The notes below the pieces were generated by a model that saw nothing but the letters and a program-made list of their open reading frames with translations, did not search any database and was not told the origin of the DNA. Shown one piece after another: positions 54,337-63,425 of a DNA stretch of 64,000 nt (positions are counted from its first letter, which is position 1; each line of letters opens with the position of its first letter). The DNA comes from Curtobacterium sp. MCPF17_052 (GTDB lineage: Bacteria > Actinomycetota > Actinomycetes > Actinomycetales > Microbacteriaceae): contig NZ_QKSD01000003.1 of NCBI RefSeq assembly GCF_003234085.1, positions 186,001 through 250,000 of the forward strand, given 5' to 3'. Made by a program: the position numbers and the translations under genes.

Positions 54337-54570
54337 TCAGGCCAGTTCGGCGCTGAGGGTGGCGATCTTGTCGGGGCGGAAGCCCGACCAGTGGTCGTCG
54401 TCGGTCACGACGACTGGGGCCTGCATGTAGCCCAGGCTCTTGACGTGCTCGAGGGCGGCTTCGTCCGTGGAGACGTCGTGCACTTCGTACTCGATGCCCT
54501 TGTTGTCGAGGGCGCGGTACGTCGCAGTGCACTGGACGCAAGACGGCTTGGTGTACACGGTGACGGCCAT
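54337..54570 (-). CDS. nrdH: glutaredoxin-like NrdH
   Basis: Redox protein of 77 residues with the CVQC motif (C11, C14) and the typical end WSGFRPDKIATL. It feeds electrons from thioredoxin reductase to NrdE. First gene of the nrdHIEF operon; two NrdR boxes lie 64-111 bases upstream. The nrdH-nrdI gap is 117 bases. Confidence 0.95.
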   Translation of the reverse strand: MAVTVYTKPSCVQCTATYRALDNKGIEYEVHDVSTDEAALEHVKSLGYMQAPVVVTDDDHWSGFRPDKIATLSAELA

Positions 54571-54633
54571 GATCTCCCCTGGTTCTGGGCCCGGTTGGAG
54601 GCCCGTCGTTCTGGTGCTGTGTTGTCGATGACG

Positions 54634-54649
54634 CTACTACATGTAGTGC
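54634..54649. promoter_or_regulatory. NrdR box 1
   Basis: CTACTACATGTAGTGC matches the palindromic NrdR consensus (ACACTATATATAGTGT type) with the core ACTACATGTAGT. It lies upstream of nrdH. NrdR represses ribonucleotide reductase genes when dATP is high. Confidence 0.75.
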
Positions 54650-54665
54650 CCGATGGGCGGGTGGA

Positions 54666-54681
54666 CCACTAGAGGAAGTGT
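54666..54681. promoter_or_regulatory. NrdR box 2
   Basis: CCACTAGAGGAAGTGT, a weaker NrdR site starting 32 bases from box 1. This is the three-helical-turn spacing usual for pairs of NrdR boxes. Confidence 0.65.
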
Positions 54682-54705
54682 TACACCCCTGTAGTTTCCA
54701 CAACG

Positions 54706-54895
54706 TCATCCACAGTCTGTGGATTCCCGTGAGGCCCGGTTTTCCGCCACTCTGCCACCGCCCACCGACACTTCCCACACCCCGTCGGGGGGCCTTGTCC
54801 ACGGGTGTGGAAACCTCCCGCTCGGCGTGTCTGAGAGCGCTGCGCGGACACCGCCCCGAGCGCCGTCCCCCGCACGGGTGGCACGGTTCTCCACA
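54706..54895. promoter_or_regulatory. four DnaA-box-like sequences upstream of nrdH
   Basis: TCATCCACA (54706), TGTGGATTC (54718, reverse), TTGTCCACG (54795) and TTCTCCACA (54887) each differ by one or two bases from TT[AG]TCCACA. DnaA is known to control nrd genes in E. coli. No dnaA or dnaN gene is near, so this is not the replication origin. Significance depends on how often such 9-mers occur by chance. Confidence 0.35.
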
Positions 54896-54935
54896 GCCGC
54901 CACAACGCGGTCCGTCCGGTCCGTACACTCGTCTC

Positions 54936-56141
54936 GTGAGCGCGTACGGGTCCCTGCTGAAGACGCCCGGGGTCGGCCGGGTCATCGCCGCGCAACTCAC
55001 CGCGCGGTTCCCGTTCGGCATGCTGTCGCTGGCGTACCTGCTGCACGTCGAGCACATCTTCGACTCGTACGGCGCAGCCGGACTCGTCCTGGCGACCACG
55101 AGCATCGGCCAGGCCCTCGCCGGTCCGCTCACCAGCCGCTGGATGGGCCGCTGGGGCATGCGCCCCGTCCTCATCCTGACGAGCATCGTGGCGCTGGTGA
55201 CGATGGGCGTCATCGCCTTCTTCGTGATGCCGCTCTGGGCCTACGTCGTGATCGGCTTCGTCGGCGGTCTGGCGGTTCCGCCGGTGCAGCCCGCCGTCCG
55301 CACCATCTACCCGAAGATGGTCACGTCCTCGCAGCTCACCCCGCTCTTCTCCCTCGACGCCAGCGCGCAGGAGCTCATCTGGGTCGCCGGCCCGGTCATC
55401 ACCACGTTCGTCGCGACGCAGATCGGCACGGTCCAGGCGATCGTCGTCGCGATGGTGTTCCTGCTCATCGGTGGCGCCTGGTTCATCGCCTCCCCCGAGC
55501 TCGGCCGGGTCCGCATCCCCCGCTCGAAGCGCGCGTTCGGGGTCGTCATGAAGCGGCCGTCGGTCGTGGTCGCCACCGTCACCGGCCTGCTGCTCATCGG
55601 CGCGTGTGCCGCGGTGGAGGCCAGCGTCACCAGCGTCTTCGGCGAGGGCAGCCCGAACGCCGGCATCGTCCTCGCCGTGTTCGCGGTCGGGTCGCTCGTC
55701 GGCGGTCTCGCGCTGGGGCACCTCCCGATCTCGCCGAACGCCCTCTGGTTGCGCATGACGATCGTCTTCGTCGGACTCGTGCTCGCGGTCGGCAACCCGA
55801 CCTTCTGGTGGCTTTGCATCTCGCTGGTCATCGCCGGCGCCGGCATCGCCCCGGCGCTGACGGTGATGTTCGGCTCGGTCTCCGCCACCGTCAAGTTCTC
55901 CGACACGGCCGAGGCCTACGGCTGGATGGGCACCGGCCAGCTCATCGGTGCCGCCGGCGGCTCCGCGGTCGCGGGCTTCCTGATCGACAGCAACGGCCCG
56001 AGCGGCGGGCTGATGGTCGGAGCCGTGATGGCGGCGGCCGGTGTCGTCTTCCCCCTGGTCGTGCGTCGGTGGTTGCCCGACCTGCGTGGTCGTGACGCCA
56101 GCCCGCTGCCCGACACCGAGCCGGTCCACCTCCCCACCTGA
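54936..56141 (+). CDS. MFS transporter
   Basis: A 401-residue membrane protein with twelve helices of the major facilitator superfamily. It starts VSAYGSLLKTPGVGRVIAAQ, a pattern common in actinobacterial MFS proteins, and has the loop motif GPLTSRWMGRWGMRPVL. The GTG at 54936 is chosen because the family N-terminus begins here, although the frame is open much further upstream. It is divergent from nrdH and stands alone. Substrate unknown. Confidence 0.84.
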   Translation: MSAYGSLLKTPGVGRVIAAQLTARFPFGMLSLAYLLHVEHIFDSYGAAGLVLATTSIGQALAGPLTSRWMGRWGMRPVLILTSIVALVTMGVIAFFVMPLWAYVVIGFVGGLAVPPVQPAVRTIYPKMVTSSQLTPLFSLDASAQELIWVAGPVITTFVATQIGTVQAIVVAMVFLLIGGAWFIASPELGRVRIPRSKRAFGVVMKRPSVVVATVTGLLLIGACAAVEASVTSVFGEGSPNAGIVLAVFAVGSLVGGLALGHLPISPNALWLRMTIVFVGLVLAVGNPTFWWLCISLVIAGAGIAPALTVMFGSVSATVKFSDTAEAYGWMGTGQLIGAAGGSAVAGFLIDSNGPSGGLMVGAVMAAAGVVFPLVVRRWLPDLRGRDASPLPDTEPVHLPT

Positions 56142-56217
56142 TCCGTCGGTCCGGGAGTTCTCCACAGGACGTCCTGGAGGCACGGCTCGCCCCCGTCACG
56201 GCGGGCAGGATGGGTGC

Positions 56218-57036
56218 ATGGTCACCTCCACCCCCCTCCGCGACGGCCGGAGCATCCCCACCATCGGCTTCGGTGTCTACAAGGTCGACGACGCCCAGGC
56301 CGCGACAGCGGTCGGACTCGCGCTGGCGGCCGGGTACCGGCACGTCGACACGGCCGAGATGTACGGCAACGAGCGTGGCGTCGGGCAGGCGATCCGGGCC
56401 TCCCGGCTGGAGCGCGATGACGTGTTCGTGACCACGAAGGTGTGGAACGACCACCAGGGGCGTGACGGGACGCTGCGGGCGTTCGACGCCAGTCTCGAGC
56501 GGTTGGGGCTCGACGCGGTCGACCTGTACCTGATCCACTGGCCGGCGGCGGCGAACGACCGCTACGTCGAGACCTGGCGCACCCTCGTCGAGCTCCGCGA
56601 GTCCGGGCGAGCGCGCAGTGTCGGCGTCTCGAACTTCCAGGTGCCGCACCTCGAACGGATCATCGACGAGACCGGCGAGGTCCCCGCCGTCAACCAGGTC
56701 GAACGGCACCCGTGGTTGCCGCAGCGCGAACTGATGGCGTTCCACGAGCAGCACGGCATCGTCATGGCCGCGTGGTCCCCGCTCGGCCGCGGACGACTGA
56801 TCGAGGATCCGGTCCTCGTCGGCATCGCCGCCGCGCACGACGTCAGCGTCGCCCAGGTACTGGTCCGGTGGAACGTGCAGCAGGGCGTCGTCGTCCTGCC
56901 GAAGTCCGTGACACCGTCACGCATCCGCTCGAACCTCGACGTCGATGGCTTCGTCCTGGCGGACGACGAACTCTCCGCGATCGCCGGCCTCGAGTCCGGC
57001 CAGCGCACGGGCTCGCACCCCGACGCCGTCGCCTGA
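56218..57036 (+). CDS. aldo/keto reductase
   Basis: A 272-residue NADPH-dependent reductase of the aldo/keto reductase superfamily (2,5-diketo-gluconate reductase type). The catalytic tetrad is D44, Y49, K74 and H107. The coenzyme-binding end LPKSVTPSRIRSNLDV is present. ATG at 56218. It lies 76 bases behind the MFS gene, in the same direction. Substrate unknown; related enzymes reduce aldehydes and ketones. Confidence 0.9.
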   Translation: MVTSTPLRDGRSIPTIGFGVYKVDDAQAATAVGLALAAGYRHVDTAEMYGNERGVGQAIRASRLERDDVFVTTKVWNDHQGRDGTLRAFDASLERLGLDAVDLYLIHWPAAANDRYVETWRTLVELRESGRARSVGVSNFQVPHLERIIDETGEVPAVNQVERHPWLPQRELMAFHEQHGIVMAAWSPLGRGRLIEDPVLVGIAAAHDVSVAQVLVRWNVQQGVVVLPKSVTPSRIRSNLDVDGFVLADDELSAIAGLESGQRTGSHPDAVA

Positions 57037-57078
57037 GCGGGCCGGCAATCGCGCCCGCCTGCCGCGTCCGCCGCGGAA

Positions 57079-57138
57079 CACCGGTGTTCGTCAGTCGCGC
57101 CGCGGAACCGCGCGGCGTCACCGACGAACACCGGTGTC
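57079..57138. terminator. long hairpin between convergent genes
   Basis: Outer arms ACACCGGTGTTCGTC and GACGAACACCGGTGT, inner arms around CGCCGCGGAACCGCGCGGCG. It lies between the reductase gene and the convergent acidic protein gene: a bidirectional terminator. Confidence 0.65.
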
Positions 57139-57172
57139 TTGTCGAAGCCCGGAGCCCGAGGCCCAGAGGGGC

Positions 57173-57502
57173 TCAGCCCTGGCGGTCCTCCTCGGACTGC
57201 CACGGCAGGTGCAGGTCGCCCGGCTCGGGCTCGACGTCACCGGCATCGTCCGCGCCACCGGTCCCCGGGGCTGCGACGATGCGCGAGGGGTCGATGCCGT
57301 CCTCCCGCAGGTCGTCGTCGTCGCGCTGCTTCGTCTGGGACGCGTCCATCTCCCGCTCACTCGACGGGCTGTACGACGTGTCGGCGGCCCGCTGCTCGCG
57401 CCCGCTCACCCCGTCGACGTCGTCACTGTGTGCTGCCGAGGTCAGGGCGTCGGAGCGGTCCCGGTCGTCAGAGTGCTCGGGGCCTGCGATGTCGTTGCTC
57501 AT
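57173..57502 (-). CDS. acidic disordered hypothetical protein
   Basis: A 109-residue protein, very rich in Asp, Glu, Ser and Arg, with no hydrophobic core (SDDRDRSDALTSAAHSDDVD; DDDDLREDGIDPSR). It is probably unstructured. ATG at 57502 with a purine-rich site upstream. Similar short acidic proteins are common in Microbacteriaceae; function unknown. It converges on the reductase gene. Confidence 0.6.
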   Translation of the reverse strand: MSNDIAGPEHSDDRDRSDALTSAAHSDDVDGVSGREQRAADTSYSPSSEREMDASQTKQRDDDDLREDGIDPSRIVAAPGTGGADDAGDVEPEPGDLHLPWQSEEDRQG

Positions 57503-57616
57503 GCTGTTTCCTCCCGTTTCCCCGAACGCTAGGCGGCGGACGGCGTCGAGCTCCCAGGCCGTCCATCCGATCGGGGCACAACCGGCTCCCGCACGCACCA
57601 GTACGGTCGAAGCGTG

Positions 57617-58195
57617 ATGGATCCTCGCGCCCTGGCCACCGACGAGCTCCGACCCGGGGAGCGCCTGCTGTGGGTCGGGAAGAGCGATCCCGCACGGCTG
57701 TTCACCGGACGCGACGGCTTCCTCGTGCCGTTCAGCATCCTGTGGGGCGGCTTCGCGATCTTCTGGGAGGTCGGCGTCGTCACCACCGGAGCACCGTGGT
57801 TCTTCGCCCTCTTCGGGAGCGTCTTCGTCCTCATCGGGCTTCACCTGATCGTCGGCCGGTTCTTCGTGAAGCGCCACCGGAAGCGCACGGAGGCTTTCGC
57901 CGTGACCGACCGGCGAGCGTTCATCACGAACGGGCGCAGCAGCCGCGAGACCGATGTCAGCCGGACGGACCGGGACATCAACTGGACCCGCGGTCGAACC
58001 CAATGCTCAGTCGAGTGGGGTGGCAGCTCCGGGCGAGGAGTGTTCGGCGGCGGCGGGTTCGGCGCTCCCAACCTCCAGCACCTCTACGCCAACACGGGCC
58101 TCGACGGGTTCTTCGGTCCTCGTCCGATGGCGTTCTACGACGTCTCGGACGGCAAGGCCCTGGTCCAGGCACTCGATGACGCAGCCCGACGCTGA
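57617..58195 (+). CDS. membrane protein with PH-like domain, copy 1
   Basis: A 192-residue protein starting with RPGERLLWVGKSDPARLFTG, two hydrophobic helices (about 37-58 and 63-82), and a C-terminal beta domain with VKRHRKRTEAFAVTDRRAFI. The pattern of GE-x-LLW, two helices, then yAVTdRR is that of bacterial membrane-anchored PH-like proteins. Function unknown. The gene is directly followed by, and overlaps for 20 bases, a paralogue, so they arose by tandem duplication. Confidence 0.7.
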   Translation: MDPRALATDELRPGERLLWVGKSDPARLFTGRDGFLVPFSILWGGFAIFWEVGVVTTGAPWFFALFGSVFVLIGLHLIVGRFFVKRHRKRTEAFAVTDRRAFITNGRSSRETDVSRTDRDINWTRGRTQCSVEWGGSSGRGVFGGGGFGAPNLQHLYANTGLDGFFGPRPMAFYDVSDGKALVQALDDAARR

Positions 58196-58790
58196 CGACT
58201 CCTGCCCTACCGGGTCGGCGAACCCCGAGCAACGGGCCCTCGTCGACGGACAACTCCGCCCGGGTGAGCATCTCCTCTGGGTCGGCCACAGTGACCCGCA
58301 GCGGATGTTCGTCGATGCTGACCGGTACCTGATCCCCTTCAGCGCCTTCTTCCTCGTCATCGTGACGAGCTTCCTCCTGGCGGCCGCCCGCTCGCACGCG
58401 AACCCGGCGGTCCTCGTCCGGTTGTCCGCCCTCGTCCTGGTCGGCCTGTACATGGGCGTCGGCCGGTTCCTCGTCAAGCGCCACCGCAAGCGCACTGACG
58501 TCTACGCCGTGACAACGGAGCGGGCACTCGTCACGAACGGCCGGCGGACCCGCGAGACCGACGCCCACCGCCCCGACTGGTACGTGGACCGGACGGCGGA
58601 GCACGTCACCGTGCAGTGGGACGACGTCAGCGACCTCGACACGCTCTTCTGGGGTGGCAGCGCTGCTGCCCAGCAGTACGCGAACACGGGCCTCGACGGC
58701 CTGCCCGGGGCGCGGGAGAACTTCGCCATGTACGACGTCACGGACGGCGACGGACTCGTCGCGGCGCTCCGCCACACCTCCGGCCGCTGA
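58176..58790 (+). CDS. membrane protein with PH-like domain, copy 2
   Basis: A 204-residue paralogue of the preceding gene with the same layout: RPGEHLLWVGHSDPQRMFVD, two helices, then VKRHRKRTDVYAVTTERALV. The C-terminal parts also match (QYANTGLDGLPGAREN against LYANTGLDGFFGPRPM). The ATG lies inside the end of copy 1, so both should be translated together and may form a hetero-oligomer. Function unknown. Confidence 0.7.
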   Translation: MTQPDADDSCPTGSANPEQRALVDGQLRPGEHLLWVGHSDPQRMFVDADRYLIPFSAFFLVIVTSFLLAAARSHANPAVLVRLSALVLVGLYMGVGRFLVKRHRKRTDVYAVTTERALVTNGRRTRETDAHRPDWYVDRTAEHVTVQWDDVSDLDTLFWGGSAAAQQYANTGLDGLPGARENFAMYDVTDGDGLVAALRHTSGR

Positions 58791-58866
58791 CCCGGCCGGG
58801 AGGCACGGCTCACCCCGCAGGTCCGTTACGCTCGTCGGGCACTCGCCACCACCAGGAGGTCCCACC

Positions 58867-59388
58867 GTGACGATCGTCGCCGCCGCTGACGGCTCAGCCC
58901 TCGGCAACCCCGGCCCTGCCGGCTGGGCCTGGTACGTGGACGACGACCGCTGGGCTGCCGGCGGCTGGCCCCGCGGCACCAACAACCAGGGCGAGCTGAC
59001 CGCCGTCCTGCAGCTCCTCAAGGCCACGAAGGACACGGGGGAACCGCTGCACATCCTCTGCGACAGTCAGTACGCGATCAAGGCCTGCACCGAGTGGCTC
59101 GCCGGCTGGAAGCGCAAGGGCTGGCGGAAGGCCGACGGCAAGCCGGTGCTCAACGTGGAGATCATCCAGGAGCTCGACGCCGAGCTGCAGGGCCGCAAGG
59201 TGACGTTCGAGTGGGTCCGTGGGCACATGGGCCACGAGATGAACGAGGCCGCCGACGTCCGTGCCCGTGGTGCGGCGACGGCGTACCAGAACCGCACCGA
59301 GGTCCCGACCGGACCGGGCTGGCCGGGCGTCGACGTTCCGGAGCCGGCGGCGATCCCCGAGGTCGCTCCCCCCGCGACGCTCTTCTAG
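58867..59388 (+). CDS. rnhA: ribonuclease HI
   Basis: Enzyme that removes RNA from RNA-DNA hybrids, 173 residues. The four acidic active-site residues are visible: D8 (AADGSAL), E43 (NNQGELTA), D66 (LCDSQYA) and D130 (NEAADV), with H120 in RGHMGH. A C-terminal extension of about 35 residues rich in Pro and Ala follows the domain. GTG start with AGGAGG upstream. A strong terminator follows the gene. Confidence 0.92.
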   Translation: MTIVAAADGSALGNPGPAGWAWYVDDDRWAAGGWPRGTNNQGELTAVLQLLKATKDTGEPLHILCDSQYAIKACTEWLAGWKRKGWRKADGKPVLNVEIIQELDAELQGRKVTFEWVRGHMGHEMNEAADVRARGAATAYQNRTEVPTGPGWPGVDVPEPAAIPEVAPPATLF

Positions 59389-59410
59389 ACCGCAGGACCG
59401 ACAGCCACAC

Positions 59411-59458
59411 GACAGACAGCGAGGGCGGGACCGTTCGGTCCCGCCCTCGCTGTCTGTC
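59411..59458. terminator. bidirectional terminator behind rnhA
   Basis: Perfect 22-bp arms starting GACAGACAGCGAGGGCGGGA around a GTTC loop, between rnhA and the convergent DUF6458 gene. Confidence 0.8.
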
Positions 59459-59467
59459 GTCCTGGAC

Positions 59468-59719
59468 TCAGTAGGTGCCGTCGCGGCGGTCCTGCCGGGT
59501 GATCTGCTCGCCGGAGGCCGGGTCGACCCCGGAGCGCGTGGTGGTGGTCGTCCGACGTCCGCCGAAGCCGACCGCCAGGCTGATGATGAGCAGGATGACG
59601 CCGGCGGCCATCAGGATGTAGCCGATGAGGCGCAGGTCGATGCCGGCGACCTGGTAGTCGACCGCGAACGCGACGATGGCGCCGATCACGATCAAGGCGA
59701 TGCTGGAGCCGATTCGCAT
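59468..59719 (-). CDS. DUF6458 family small membrane protein
   Basis: An 83-residue protein with two hydrophobic helices (SSIALIVIGAIVAFAVDYQV, about 5-24, and LIGYILMAAGVILLIISLAV, 31-50) and a short Thr/Arg/Gly-rich tail. The spacing and sequence match the DUF6458 family of actinobacterial membrane proteins. Function unknown. ATG at 59719. Confidence 0.78.
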   Translation of the reverse strand: MRIGSSIALIVIGAIVAFAVDYQVAGIDLRLIGYILMAAGVILLIISLAVGFGGRRTTTTTRSGVDPASGEQITRQDRRDGTY

Positions 59720-59779
59720 GGGGGTTCCTTCCGTGGGCTGCGGCTGACCGTACCCGGTCGGCAGCCCGCGTGTTCTGGC

Positions 59780-62335
59780 TCAGTCGACGTCGACCTCGGC
59801 CCACCCGTCGAAGCGTCCGATCTCGGTGACGCGGACCACGGCCTCGCCGGCGTCGTCGGAGGCGTCGAGGTCGATGGTCGCCGAGAACCCGAAGTCCTTG
59901 TCGCCCGCCGGGTCGGCGAAGATCTGCCGTGCACGCCAGGAGCGGCCCTGTTCGGAGAGCACGAGGTACTGCATGGACCGGGCTTCGGCGTCGATGCCGA
60001 TCGTGTCGTGCTCGTCGTAGTACTCCTCGAGCACGTTGTCCCACGCGTGCTGGTCGAACCCGGCGGTGGCGTCGAGTTCGCCGAGTCCTTCGATGTCGTC
60101 CCGGGCGGCCAGCAGCACCCGCTGGAAGAGGGCGTTGCGCACGAGGACCCGGAAGGCCCGGACGTTGCCGGTCAGGCGGGCGGGCTGCGGCGGCGCGATC
60201 TCCTCGTGCTCCGCTTCGGCGAGCGCGATGTCCCCGTTCATCAGCGCTTCCCACTCGTCGACGAGCGAGGAGTCGACCTGGCGGACGAGCTCGCCGAGCC
60301 ACTCGATGATGTCGTCGAGCTCCTGGGTGCGGTGTTCGTCCGCGATGGTCTGCCGCATGGTGCGGTAGGCGTCCGACAGGTACCGCAGCACCAGGCCCTC
60401 GGAGCGCGTGAGCTGGTAGAAGCGCACGTAGTCGCCGAAGGTCATCGCCCGCTCGTACATGTCGCGGACGACGGACTTCGGGGAGAGCGAGAAGTCGAGC
60501 ACCCAGGGCTGTTCGTCGGCGTAGCTCTCGTACGCGGCGGTCAGGAGTTCGTCGAGTGGTTTCGGCCAGGTGACCTCTTCGAGGAGCTCCATCCGCTCGT
60601 CGTACTCGATGCCCTCCTGTTTCATCCGGGCGACCGCTTCGCCGCGTTCCTTGAACTGCTGCTGCGACAGGATCGCGCGCGGGTCGTCGAGGGTCGCTTC
60701 GACGATGGACACCATGTCGAGAGCGAAGGTCGGCGACTCCGGGTCGAGCAGTTCGAACGCGGCGAGCGCGAACGGTGACAGTGGCTGGTTGAGCGCGAAG
60801 TTCGCCTGCAGGTCGACGGTCAGTCGGTAGGTGCCGTCGACCTTCTCGATGACACGGGCGTTGATCAGCGTCCGCGCGATCGTCAGCGCCCGACGTGCCA
60901 TCGCGAGCTGGCGGGCACGCGGTTCGTGGTTGTCGTAGACGAGGGAGCGGACGTCCTCGAACGCGTCCCCGCCGCGGGCGACGACGGACAGCACCATGGC
61001 GTGCGTGATCCGCATCCGGGACACCATCGGTTCAGGCTCGGCGGCGATCAGGCGTTCGAACGACGCCTGACCCCAGGACACGAAGCCCTCGGGTGCCTTC
61101 TTCCGCTTGATCTTGTTCTTCTTCTTCGGGTCGTCGCCGGCCTTGGCGACCGCGCGGGCGTTCTCGATGTCGTGCTCGGGTGCCTCGGCGACGACGTCGC
61201 CCTCGGTGTCGTACCCGGCACGTCCGGCACGTCCGGCGATCTGGTGGAACTCGCGTGCGGAGAGCTGGCGCATCTTGGTGCCGTCGAACTTCGTCAGACC
61301 GGTGAACAGGACGGCGCGGATCGGGACGTTGATGCCGACGCCGAGGGTGTCGGTGCCGCAGATGACGGGCAGCAGGCCACGCTGGGCGAGCTGTTCGACC
61401 AGCCGCCGGTACTTCGGCAGCATGCCGGCGTGGTGGACGCCGATGCCCGCCCGGATCAGGCGTGACAGGGTCTGCCCGAACCCGGCGCTGAAGCGGAAGC
61501 CGGCGATGGCCTCGGCGATCTGGTCCCGGCGTTCGCGGGAGGCGACCTTCGCGGACATGAGCGCCTGGGCCCGCTCGAGTGCCGCGGCCTGGGCGAAGTG
61601 CACGATGTAGACCGGTGCCTTGCCCTCGTCGAGCAGCCGTTCGACGGTCTCCTGCACGGGGGTCATCACGTACTCGTACTCGAGCGGCACGGGGCGCGAG
61701 ACCCCGGTGACCCGTGCGGTCGACCGACCGGTACGCCGGGAGAGGTCGTCGGCGATGGTCGTGACGTCCCCGAGGGTGGCGGACATCAGCAGGAACTGCG
61801 CCTTCTCGAGCACGAGCAGCGGCACCTGCCACGCCCACCCCCGGTCGGCGTCACCGTAGAAGTGGAACTCGTCCATGACCACGACGTCGACGTCCGCGTC
61901 GGGACCCTGGCGGAGCGCGAGGTTCGCGAGGATCTCGGCGGTGCAGCAGACGATCGGGGCGTCGGCGTTCACGGCGGAGTCGCCCGTGACCATGCCGACG
62001 TTCTGGGCGCCGAACAGGTCGACGAGCTGGAAGAACTTCTCGGACACCAGGGCCTTGATCGGCGCGGTGTAGTAGCTGCGCTTGCCCTCCGCGAGCGCGG
62101 CGAAGTGCGCACCGGCGGCGACGAGGGACTTGCCGGTGCCGGTCGGGGTGCTCAGGACGACGTTGGCGCCGGAGACGAGTTCGATGAGGGCTTCGTCCTG
62201 CGCCGGGTAGAGCGGACGTCCGCCGGAGGCCGCCCACTCGGCGAAGGCGAGGTAGACGGCGTCCGGATCGACGACACCGCCCTCGGCCGCCGGCAGTGCG
62301 GCGACGAGCGGAGGGGCGGTGGTGACGTCGGTCAT
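59780..62335 (-). CDS. DEAD/DEAH-box RNA helicase, DUF3516 family
   Basis: An 851-residue superfamily 2 helicase related to Ski2/Mtr4-type proteins. Motif I is STPTGTGKS (62-70), motif II is DEFH (156-159), SAT follows (about 184), and motif VI is HQIAGRAGRAG. A Lys/Arg-rich insertion (DPKKKNKIKRKK) lies behind the helicase core, and the last 400 residues are the DUF3516 domain. Such proteins probably unwind structured RNA for decay or processing. ATG at 62335. Single gene, divergent from the flavin oxidoreductase gene. Confidence 0.9.
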   Translation of the reverse strand: MTDVTTAPPLVAALPAAEGGVVDPDAVYLAFAEWAASGGRPLYPAQDEALIELVSGANVVLSTPTGTGKSLVAAGAHFAALAEGKRSYYTAPIKALVSEKFFQLVDLFGAQNVGMVTGDSAVNADAPIVCCTAEILANLALRQGPDADVDVVVMDEFHFYGDADRGWAWQVPLLVLEKAQFLLMSATLGDVTTIADDLSRRTGRSTARVTGVSRPVPLEYEYVMTPVQETVERLLDEGKAPVYIVHFAQAAALERAQALMSAKVASRERRDQIAEAIAGFRFSAGFGQTLSRLIRAGIGVHHAGMLPKYRRLVEQLAQRGLLPVICGTDTLGVGINVPIRAVLFTGLTKFDGTKMRQLSAREFHQIAGRAGRAGYDTEGDVVAEAPEHDIENARAVAKAGDDPKKKNKIKRKKAPEGFVSWGQASFERLIAAEPEPMVSRMRITHAMVLSVVARGGDAFEDVRSLVYDNHEPRARQLAMARRALTIARTLINARVIEKVDGTYRLTVDLQANFALNQPLSPFALAAFELLDPESPTFALDMVSIVEATLDDPRAILSQQQFKERGEAVARMKQEGIEYDERMELLEEVTWPKPLDELLTAAYESYADEQPWVLDFSLSPKSVVRDMYERAMTFGDYVRFYQLTRSEGLVLRYLSDAYRTMRQTIADEHRTQELDDIIEWLGELVRQVDSSLVDEWEALMNGDIALAEAEHEEIAPPQPARLTGNVRAFRVLVRNALFQRVLLAARDDIEGLGELDATAGFDQHAWDNVLEEYYDEHDTIGIDAEARSMQYLVLSEQGRSWRARQIFADPAGDKDFGFSATIDLDASDDAGEAVVRVTEIGRFDGWAEVDVD

Positions 62336-62411
62336 GTGCCCATCCTCCCAGCCCCACGCCTGACACGGCCCGCACCTCCCGCAGATACATGCGCCCGCAT
62401 AGACTCGCCGT

Positions 62412-63425
62412 GTGCGTGAACTCGGATTCCTCTCCTTCGTCCCGAACCACGGCGGTGCTCCCGGTGCCGCGAGCGCTCTGGAGGACGGGCTGCGGCTCTT
62501 CCAGACCGCCGAAGCCCTGGGCTACGGCACCGGCTGGGTGCGCGGCCGGCACTTCGAGCCCTTCCTCACCAGCCCGATGACGTTCTTCGCCGCCGCAGCC
62601 CAGCGGACCAGCACGATCGGCTTCGGCACCGCGGTGCTCGGCATGCGCTACGAGGACCCGGTGCGCCTGGCCGAGGACGCCAGCACCGTCGACCTGCTCA
62701 GCGGCGGCCGGGTCCAGCTCGGCATCAGCACGGGCATCGCCGGCTACGGCCCGATCCTGGACCCGGTGTTCGGCGGCTCCGAGCGGTCCTTCCGCGACGA
62801 AGCCGAGGCACGCGCGGCCCGGCTGCTCGAGGTCCTGCACGGCGACGCCCTCGGCTCGGCCGGCAAGGGCTACGAGAGCATCCCCGCCGACGCCGAACTG
62901 ACCCTGCAGCCGCAGAGCCCCGGCCTGCTCGACCGCGTCTGGTGGGGCGGCGGCAGCATGGGCACCGCGGTCCGCACGGCCGAGAAGGGCCTGCTGCTGC
63001 ACTGCTCGACGCTGAACACCGAGGACACCGGCGCACCGTTCGCCGAAGCGCAGGCCGACCAGATCGCCGCGTACCGCTCCCGGTTCGCCGAACTGCACCC
63101 GGACCGACAGTCGAAGGTCGCCGTCGGCCGGATCATCGTCCCGCTGCTCGACGAGCACGACCGCGACGTCCACCGGGAGTTCCTCGCCGGGTACGCGTCC
63201 GGCATGGACGACGAGGGTCGACCGCTGTCGGGTCCGCCGTTCCGCTTCAGCAGGGTCCTGTCCGGCGAGCCGGCAGCCATCGTCGACGCCCTGCGCGCCG
63301 ACCCGGCCGTGGCGGCGACCGACGAGCTGGTCGTGACCCTGCCCGCCAACGGTGACAGCGCCTCCCACGAGCGGATCCTGCGCATCGTCGCCGAGGAGAT
63401 CGAACCGGCGGTCCGCGCCGTCTGA
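62412..63425 (+). CDS. LLM class flavin-dependent oxidoreductase
   Basis: A 337-residue luciferase-like monooxygenase. It has the typical barrel strands LGFLSFVPNHGGAPG, GTGWVRGRHFEPF, IGFGTAVLGMRYEDPVRLAE and LLSGGRVQLGISTG. It uses FMN or F420 from a partner; substrate unknown. GTG start at 62412. Divergent from the helicase gene and without an operon partner. Confidence 0.87.
   Translation: MRELGFLSFVPNHGGAPGAASALEDGLRLFQTAEALGYGTGWVRGRHFEPFLTSPMTFFAAAAQRTSTIGFGTAVLGMRYEDPVRLAEDASTVDLLSGGRVQLGISTGIAGYGPILDPVFGGSERSFRDEAEARAARLLEVLHGDALGSAGKGYESIPADAELTLQPQSPGLLDRVWWGGGSMGTAVRTAEKGLLLHCSTLNTEDTGAPFAEAQADQIAAYRSRFAELHPDRQSKVAVGRIIVPLLDEHDRDVHREFLAGYASGMDDEGRPLSGPPFRFSRVLSGEPAAIVDALRADPAVAATDELVVTLPANGDSASHERILRIVAEEIEPAVRAV

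Noticed and set aside
54706..54895. Replication origin based on DnaA-box-like sites
   Set aside because: Only four imperfect boxes, no AT-rich unwinding region, and no dnaA, dnaN or rpmH nearby.
54681..56183. Long minus-strand reading frame of 500 codons
   Set aside because: Antisense to the MFS gene at 54936; composition (Arg, Asp, Gly, Glu, His) is that of a shadow frame.
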